Part shown: in pieces, positions 7,292 to 10,433 of the stretch | How positions within the stretch are numbered: the first letter of the stretch is position 1 | Layout of the letters: every line of letters starts with the position of its first letter | Made by a program: the position numbers and the translations under genes | The notes under the pieces: model-generated | Database searches by the model: none | What the model saw: the letters and a program-made list of their open reading frames with translations, nothing else | What the model was told of the DNA's origin: nothing | NCBI GenBank assembly: GCA_937894665.1 | Contig: CALAWF010000189.1 | Coordinates: 1 to 10,433, forward strand | Source: an uncultured bacterium | Lineage (GTDB): Bacteria; Cyanobacteriota; Vampirovibrionia; Gastranaerophilales; Gastranaerophilaceae | Length of the DNA stretch: 10,433 nt | Reading direction: 5' to 3'

Positions 7292-7959
7292 ATAGAGGAT
7301 ATTATAGCGGCAGCTTTACCGGAGGGAAAAACGGGGCTGCCGCTGATGTTTTCGAAAACTTAGGCAAAAGTACTTGGGATAAAATTTCCGGTTCTAAAAA
7401 GTTCCAAAAACTTGCAGAAATATTTGAAGAACAAGGTCCAATCGGTGCCGCATTAGTATCTCTTGTTGTTGCAGGAGGTTTAAGACCGGCAACAAATATT
7501 GCAATGACCGGTAAAAAGGATAGAGAAGATGGTATTTATGCCGCTTCTCACGCAATATCATCCGCAGTTATCGGATTTATTGTTTCATCAATTGTAATGG
7601 CTCCTTTTGGCTCAGCATTTAAAAAGATTAAAGCAAATCCTGAAAAATATTTAAAAGGTTTAGAAAAATTATTAAATGTGGAATCAATTGGTGCAAGAAG
7701 ACTTGAAAAATCAAAACCATATAAAAAATTAAGTAAAATTGCACAATTCGCAATGGATTCAATTGTTTTAGGTATTCCAAAAGCGATGTTAACAATTGCT
7801 TTAATCCCTCCAATTTTGAAATATGTTTTCCATATGGAAAAAGGAAAGAAGAAGGATGCAGCTCCTGCACAACAATCAACTCAACAAGTAACACAAGATT
7901 ATTCTAAAAACTTGGTAAATAGCCCTGTATTTAAAGAAGTTCAAGGAGGAAAAGAATAA
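7273..7959 (+). CDS. Unrecognised membrane-type protein with N-terminal FTG motif
   Basis: The open frame encodes 228 residues from a GTG at 7273, but that start has no ribosome-binding site and the gene probably begins at 7172 in another frame. I do not recognise the family. Near the N-terminus is a Gly/Ser/Tyr-rich segment ending in SGSFTGG (12-18). Three hydrophobic stretches follow, at about 55-78, 88-113 and 158-186, separated by lysine-rich segments (117-155). The tail (190-228) is hydrophilic, rich in Lys, Ala and Gln. There is no cleavable signal peptide. This suggests a polytopic inner-membrane protein with basic loops. The stop overlaps the start of the next gene as TAATG, with a perfect AAGGAGG for that gene inside the end of this one, so the two are translated together. 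The next protein has the same ground plan, so they may be distant paralogues acting as a pair. A lineage-specific Gastranaerophilales protein is the likeliest origin; the function is unknown. Confidence 0.75.
   Translation: MWQKNVNRGYYSGSFTGGKNGAAADVFENLGKSTWDKISGSKKFQKLAEIFEEQGPIGAALVSLVVAGGLRPATNIAMTGKKDREDGIYAASHAISSAVIGFIVSSIVMAPFGSAFKKIKANPEKYLKGLEKLLNVESIGARRLEKSKPYKKLSKIAQFAMDSIVLGIPKAMLTIALIPPILKYVFHMEKGKKKDAAPAQQSTQQVTQDYSKNLVNSPVFKEVQGGKE
7280..7286 (+). other. Seven-A tract at the junction of two reading frames
   Basis: A run of seven A lies where the 7172 ORF and the long 7273 ORF overlap. In the frame of the short ORF it reads AAA AAA followed by ATG TGA, and the long frame is one base back. 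Slippage of polymerase or ribosome by one base here would join the frames. Such tracts are known sites of transcriptional slippage, of -1 frameshifting on A-runs and of phase-variable indels, and also of sequencing errors; the sequence alone does not separate these. Confidence 0.6.
7306..7344 (+). repeat. Nine-base-pair GC-rich hairpin just inside the frameshifted gene
   Basis: AGCGGCAGC (7306-7314) is perfectly complementary to GCTGCCGCT (7336-7344). The 21-base loop contains a further possible CCG/CGG pairing (7319-7321 with 7332-7334). It starts 19 bases after the seven-A tract, which is farther than the usual 5-9 bases for a frameshift-stimulating stem. No T-run follows, so it is not an intrinsic terminator. 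It may be part of a larger structured RNA in the 5' region of this mRNA. Confidence 0.5.
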
Positions 7960-8819
7960 TGCAAATTACTCAAATTCAAAATTATAATAATACTCCTAAA
8001 AGAGCTTATACAACTAATCAAAGAACGGCTGCTCAACCTAAGTTTACAGGTGCCGCAAGTGCAGCTACAGCAGCAACTGAAAAGGCTTCAGAAGGTTTGT
8101 ACGGTAGATTTACTGAATGGATTGCAAATAATTACTATAAAAGATTTTATAACAGTAAAGCTGCAAAATATATTGTTGAACATACAAATAGTCCAAAATG
8201 GAATAATATGACAACTCACATGTCAGCTTTAGGTTCAACTCTTATTTCTGGTATGTATGTTGTAAAAACATTAGAAAATGACAAATTAGACCCAGAAAAA
8301 CGTAAGACATTAGCAATCAATGATACTCTTACTTGGGCTATTTCAACAGGTTGTGCTTACTGGTTAGATGATAAATTAGGTAAGGCTTGTGATAAAGCTA
8401 CAACAAGAGCAGTTGCAAACCATTTATTAAAAAATCCTGAACTAAAAAGAGCAGATTTGTTTGGTGATTGGGATCCAAAGAATTTAAAAATCATGATGAA
8501 AGAATGGTACAATCACATAAAACCTGATTCAAAAGAAGGACAAGAATTAATCGAAAAATTAGGTAAACAATCATACTCTGATATTAGAAACTTTAACCTA
8601 GACATCTTGAAAAATAAAAAGATTACAACTCAAATTGATGGTATCAGTGCATTGAAATCATTATTCGTATTTGGTATGGTTTATAGATACCTAGTTCCGG
8701 TACTTGTAATGAAACCTGCTAACTGGATTGGTAATTACTTCCACGATAAAAAAGCTCAAAAGGCTCAAGAAGCACAAGGTGTAAAACCGGAATCTACAAA
8801 AGTTGATGCAAAAGCATAA
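7959..8819 (+). CDS. Unrecognised membrane-type protein, partner of the preceding gene
   Basis: A 286-residue protein of a family I do not recognise. The start ATG overlaps the preceding stop (TAATG) and has a perfect AAGGAGG at 7943-7949, nine bases upstream. The N-terminal 40 residues are polar and probably disordered (Asn, Thr, Gln, Ala) and include PKFTG (27-31). A helical region follows with Trp and Tyr (49-83), then hydrophobic segments at about 84-103 and 118-137. A charged soluble section (150-225) with DLFGDWDPKNLK precedes a third hydrophobic segment, about 228-251 (FVFGMVYRYLVPVLVMKP). The tail is a Lys/Ala/Gln repeat-like stretch. The order FTG motif, two hydrophobic segments, basic middle, third segment, Ala/Gln-rich tail parallels the preceding protein. 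No catalytic motif is visible; both could form one membrane assembly. Codon use is ordinary for the window, unlike the 5' end of its partner. Confidence 0.88.
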   Translation: MQITQIQNYNNTPKRAYTTNQRTAAQPKFTGAASAATAATEKASEGLYGRFTEWIANNYYKRFYNSKAAKYIVEHTNSPKWNNMTTHMSALGSTLISGMYVVKTLENDKLDPEKRKTLAINDTLTWAISTGCAYWLDDKLGKACDKATTRAVANHLLKNPELKRADLFGDWDPKNLKIMMKEWYNHIKPDSKEGQELIEKLGKQSYSDIRNFNLDILKNKKITTQIDGISALKSLFVFGMVYRYLVPVLVMKPANWIGNYFHDKKAQKAQEAQGVKPESTKVDAKA

Positions 8820-8841
8820 TTCATTTTGCTATATAAAAAAT

Positions 8842-8875
8842 AAAAATACCCTCTTTTTTAAAGAGGGTATTTTTT
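8842..8875. terminator. Strong bidirectional terminator between convergent genes
   Basis: A 15-bp perfect stem: the arm 8842-8856 (AAAAATACCCTCTTT) pairs with 8860-8874, around a three-T loop. The right arm ends in six T (8870-8875) on the plus strand, and the A-rich left arm and flank give T-runs on the minus strand. It sits 20-odd bases after the stop of the plus-strand gene and about a dozen bases from the stop of the minus-strand secreted-protein gene, so it can serve both. Confidence 0.93.
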
Positions 8876-8887
8876 ATGAAATAATAT

Positions 8888-9376
8888 CTATTTGATTTTT
8901 TTAGGTTTGCAGAAGTAAGGGTTATTTTGATATTTAGCCCAAGCAATGTATGCTTTATTTCCTTTGATTGTTTGAGAGCCAACAGGAACATATTTAGTTT
9001 GCCCTTTTTTATCTTTTTGTTCTGCAAACATTTCCAGCTCATATGTTTCTGGGTCTTTAGATTTGTTTTTCATAGAATTATATAATTCATCAACTTGAAT
9101 ATTTGAGAAAGAACAATTTAATTGATATTCATCTTCCGGAGATTTGATTGTTTCTTCGTATTTGCAAAATCCGTTACGCCATCCGATAATTTTTCTGTTT
9201 GTTGTAAATTGTTTTCCTTCAAATTCTGAAACCATTGATTCTTCATAATAATCACAATCTTTGAAGTGTTTTATAAATTTAGATGAAAATTTTGTATATT
9301 CTGCAGCAAAGACACAAGACATTCCTGCAACTAAGACAACTAAAAGTCCTAACATAACTGCTGTGGATTTTTTCAT
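8888..9376 (-). CDS. Small secreted or periplasmic protein with four cysteines, unknown function
   Basis: A 162-residue product of unrecognised family. MKKSTAV followed by a hydrophobic core (8-20) and CVFA-AEY (21-27) forms a clear Sec signal peptide with cleavage near residue 24 or 25. The mature protein, about 137 residues, is hydrophilic and contains four cysteines (41, 71, 88 and 156), enough for two disulfides, plus many aromatic residues. The even cysteine number after export suggests an oxidised periplasmic or extracellular fold. An in-frame ATG three codons upstream (9385) is possible, but the AAGGGAG site (9392-9386) touches it directly and lies nine bases from the ATG at 9376, so the shorter form is preferred. 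It is transcribed alone, from a good promoter, and ends at the shared bidirectional terminator. No enzymatic motif was found. Confidence 0.88.
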   Translation of the reverse strand: MKKSTAVMLGLLVVLVAGMSCVFAAEYTKFSSKFIKHFKDCDYYEESMVSEFEGKQFTTNRKIIGWRNGFCKYEETIKSPEDEYQLNCSFSNIQVDELYNSMKNKSKDPETYELEMFAEQKDKKGQTKYVPVGSQTIKGNKAYIAWAKYQNNPYFCKPKKIK

Positions 9377-9410
9377 TCTATTCATCTCCCTTCGTCTATT
9401 TAATACCTAC

Positions 9411-9438
9411 ATTATATCAAAAATTAGCAAAGAGTAAA
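9411..9438 (-). promoter_or_regulatory. Promoter of the secreted-protein gene
   Basis: On the minus strand a perfect -10 box TATAAT (9416-9411) is preceded after 16 bases by TTTACT (9438-9433, 4 of 6). Transcription from about 9404 gives a leader of roughly 28 bases to the preferred ATG, including the AAGGGAG ribosome-binding site. Confidence 0.6.
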
Positions 9439-9452
9439 GATTATTATAATCT
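9438..9452. promoter_or_regulatory. Operator-like palindrome next to the -35 box
   Basis: AGATTA (9438-9443) and TAATCT (9447-9452) form a perfect inverted repeat with a three-base spacer, abutting the -35 box of the secreted-protein gene. Its position suits a repressor or activator site. It is AT-rich and short, so chance is a serious alternative. Confidence 0.3.
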
Positions 9453-9487
9453 GTTATGAAATTTTAAAATCTCATTAGTTTGTATGA

Positions 9488-9517
9488 TTACAAATAAAAT
9501 GAAAATGATAATATAAC
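9488..9517 (+). promoter_or_regulatory. Possible promoter of the orphan small RNA
   Basis: TATAAC (9512-9517, 5 of 6) is preceded after 18 bases by the weak -35 TTACAA (9488-9493, 3 of 6). The predicted transcription start is near 9523. The evidence is mainly the -10 box and the need for a promoter ahead of the downstream terminator. Confidence 0.3.
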
Positions 9518-9522
9518 AATAT

Positions 9523-9592
9523 ACTCCTTAGAGACTAAGATACACATATCCCTAATCAACAGCTATGCACCTCAGTACATAGCTTTTTTTTT
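9523..9592 (+). ncRNA. Candidate small RNA of about 70 nt with anti-Shine-Dalgarno-like 5' end
   Basis: A plus-strand intrinsic terminator lies here with no plus-strand gene in the 700 bases before it, so something short must be transcribed into it. From the predicted start the RNA would open ACTCCTTAGAG, containing CTCCTT (9524-9529), the complement of a Shine-Dalgarno sequence. A five-base-pair hairpin follows (CTTAG 9527-9531 with CTAAG 9535-9539), then about 20 unpaired bases, then the terminator hairpin. A trans-acting RNA that masks ribosome-binding sites is one reading. The alternative is an attenuator leader of mnmE, which starts 44 bases past the T-run. No known family was recognised. 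Confidence 0.4.
9561..9592 (+). terminator. Orphan intrinsic terminator upstream of mnmE
   Basis: AGCTATG (9561-9567) pairs perfectly with CATAGCT (9578-9584) around a ten-base loop, followed by a run of nine T (9584-9592). The T-run lies only on the plus-strand side, so it acts in that direction. The nearest plus-strand gene upstream already has its own terminator. Confidence 0.85.
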
Positions 9593-9623
9593 ATTATAAA
9601 AACGGTTATTTCTGTTTTTTGTG

Positions 9624-9629
9624 TATAAT
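9624..9629 (+). promoter_or_regulatory. -10 box of mnmE, placed for a leaderless transcript
   Basis: A perfect TATAAT ends six bases before the mnmE ATG, so transcription would start at or next to the A of the start codon. The -35 region is poor (AACGGT at 17-base spacing). No Shine-Dalgarno sequence precedes the ATG, consistent with leaderless translation, although readthrough from the upstream orphan terminator could also supply mnmE mRNA. Confidence 0.45.
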
Positions 9630-9635
9630 TAGAGT

Positions 9636-10433
9636 ATGAATATAACACAAGAATTTGAAACAATTGCAGCTATTTCTACCCCTATTGGTACAGGCGGGGT
9701 GGGAGTTATACGTATTTCCGGTGATAAAAGTTTTGATATAGCTAAAAAAGTTACGGACAAAAACAATTTCCCTGTTGGCAAAATTTGCCATGGTTGGGTT
9801 ATGGATGGAGATACGAAAATTGATGAGGTAATTATTCTTCCTTTCAAAAATCCAAACAGTTATACCGGAGAGGATGTAATTGAAATTCAATGCCACGGCG
9901 GTATAAATGTTGTTCAAAATATCCTTGATGTTGTATTGAAAAATGGTGCAAGAATGGCTGAACGTGGTGAATTTACAAAACGTGCATTCTTGAACAAAAA
10001 ATTAGATTTATCTCAAGCAGAAGCTGTTGATGATTTGATTCACGCAAAGACTTCAAATTTTGCAATCCAATCTGCAAAAAATTTATCAGGTGTTTTGGCT
10101 AAAAAAATTAACGAAATAAAAGGTGAAATTTTTGAAACGGCATCAAGAATTGTTGCCGGAATTGATTTTCCTGAAGATGTTGCAGAACCTGAATATTCAT
10201 ATCTTGTAGAAAGATTTAAACATTCTCTCGGTGAAATTGATAAAATTTTGGATTGTGCAAAATCCTCTGATATTTTAAGACAAGGCGTAAAAGTTGCGAT
10301 TGTAGGTCGCCCAAATGTTGGAAAATCCTCTCTATTCAACGCTTTGTTGAATTTAGACAGAGCGATTGTAACTGATATTGCGGGGACAACCAGAGATGTA
10401 ATTAAAGAAAATATCGATTTGGGTGTTGCCGTC
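9636..10433 (+). CDS. mnmE: tRNA-modifying GTPase MnmE, N-terminal 266 residues (runs off the right edge)
   Basis: With MnmG, MnmE installs the aminomethyl or carboxymethylaminomethyl group on wobble uridine 34 of certain tRNAs. It uses a formyl-tetrahydrofolate-type one-carbon unit and is cytoplasmic. The start ETIAAISTPIGTGGVGVIRI (8-27) is the family's folate-binding opening. NPNSYTGEDVIEIQCHGG (72-89) and ERGEFTKRAFLNKKLDLSQA (109-128) are diagnostic blocks. The helical domain leads to the embedded GTPase domain, with the P-loop GRPNVGKSS (224-232) and the GTTRD switch motif (250-254). Full proteins have about 450 residues, so roughly the last 40% lies beyond the edge, including the C-terminal catalytic Cys. 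The ATG fits the family start; there is no ribosome-binding site before it, and a TATAAT box ends six bases upstream. Confidence 0.97.
   Translation, partial: MNITQEFETIAAISTPIGTGGVGVIRISGDKSFDIAKKVTDKNNFPVGKICHGWVMDGDTKIDEVIILPFKNPNSYTGEDVIEIQCHGGINVVQNILDVVLKNGARMAERGEFTKRAFLNKKLDLSQAEAVDDLIHAKTSNFAIQSAKNLSGVLAKKINEIKGEIFETASRIVAGIDFPEDVAEPEYSYLVERFKHSLGEIDKILDCAKSSDILRQGVKVAIVGRPNVGKSSLFNALLNLDRAIVTDIAGTTRDVIKENIDLGVAV

Noticed and set aside
7306..7344. Hairpin as a classical -1 frameshift stimulator
   Set aside because: The 19-base gap from the A-run is too long for the usual 5-9-base spacing, so it is reported as a hairpin without that role.
7628..7894. 88-codon minus-strand ORF rich in Leu and Ile
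   Set aside because: It is the reverse of the Lys/Asn-rich part of the plus-strand gene. The hydrophobic composition is the expected antisense by-product.
9523..9592. Match of the candidate small RNA to cyanobacterial Yfr1
   Set aside because: It shares only ACTCCT. The full unpaired motif ACUCCUCACAC between two stems is missing, and here the motif runs into the first stem.
9606..9917. Minus-strand ORFs across the start of mnmE
   Set aside because: They lie opposite clear MnmE coding sequence, resemble no protein, and one crosses the mnmE promoter.
10040..10339. 99-codon minus-strand ORF
   Set aside because: It is antisense to the helical and P-loop region of mnmE; the conserved frame is the plus strand.

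Overview
The window is AT-rich, roughly one third G+C by eye, and reads cleanly with the standard bacterial code. The best taxonomic guess is a gut Gastranaerophilales bacterium (Melainabacteria/Vampirovibrionia, the non-photosynthetic sisters of Cyanobacteria). The guess rests on low G+C, a B12-dependent class II ribonucleotide reductase, and two adjacent unrecognised membrane-type proteins whose N-termini carry a short Phe-Thr-Gly motif that I associate with that group. It is an inference; no rRNA or other definitive marker is present.

Left part, minus strand (1-4873). A co-directional cluster reads from right to left: a family 5 peptide-type substrate-binding protein, a DppB-like permease, a DppC-like permease and an MgtC/SapB-family membrane protein. 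The 5' end of pyrH (UMP kinase) follows, probably from its own promoter. The three transporter genes overlap by one base at each junction (TAATG), so they are translationally coupled. No ATPase subunit is present in the window.

Middle, plus strand (5024-7067). A divergent promoter region separates the transporter operon from nrdJ. The two predicted -35 boxes lie on the same seven bases. nrdJ is complete, with all catalytic cysteines, and ends at a strong intrinsic terminator.

Right-middle, plus strand (7172-8875). Two adjacent genes of unknown function overlap by one base and end at a bidirectional terminator. The first looks broken or recoded. A 39-codon ORF with a good ribosome-binding site runs into a seven-A tract, and the long ORF continues in the -1 frame behind it. 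The N-terminus of the short ORF resembles that of the second gene, which suggests it is the real 5' end. About 140 bases around the join are near 50% G+C and contain a 9-bp hairpin. This is the most unusual stretch of the window.

Right end (8888-10433). A small secreted four-cysteine protein is on the minus strand. A 250-base intergenic region follows, holding an orphan plus-strand terminator that probably ends a roughly 70-nt small RNA with an anti-Shine-Dalgarno-like 5' end. The window closes with the first 266 codons of mnmE (tRNA-modifying GTPase), whose -10 box sits so close to the start codon that the mRNA may be leaderless.
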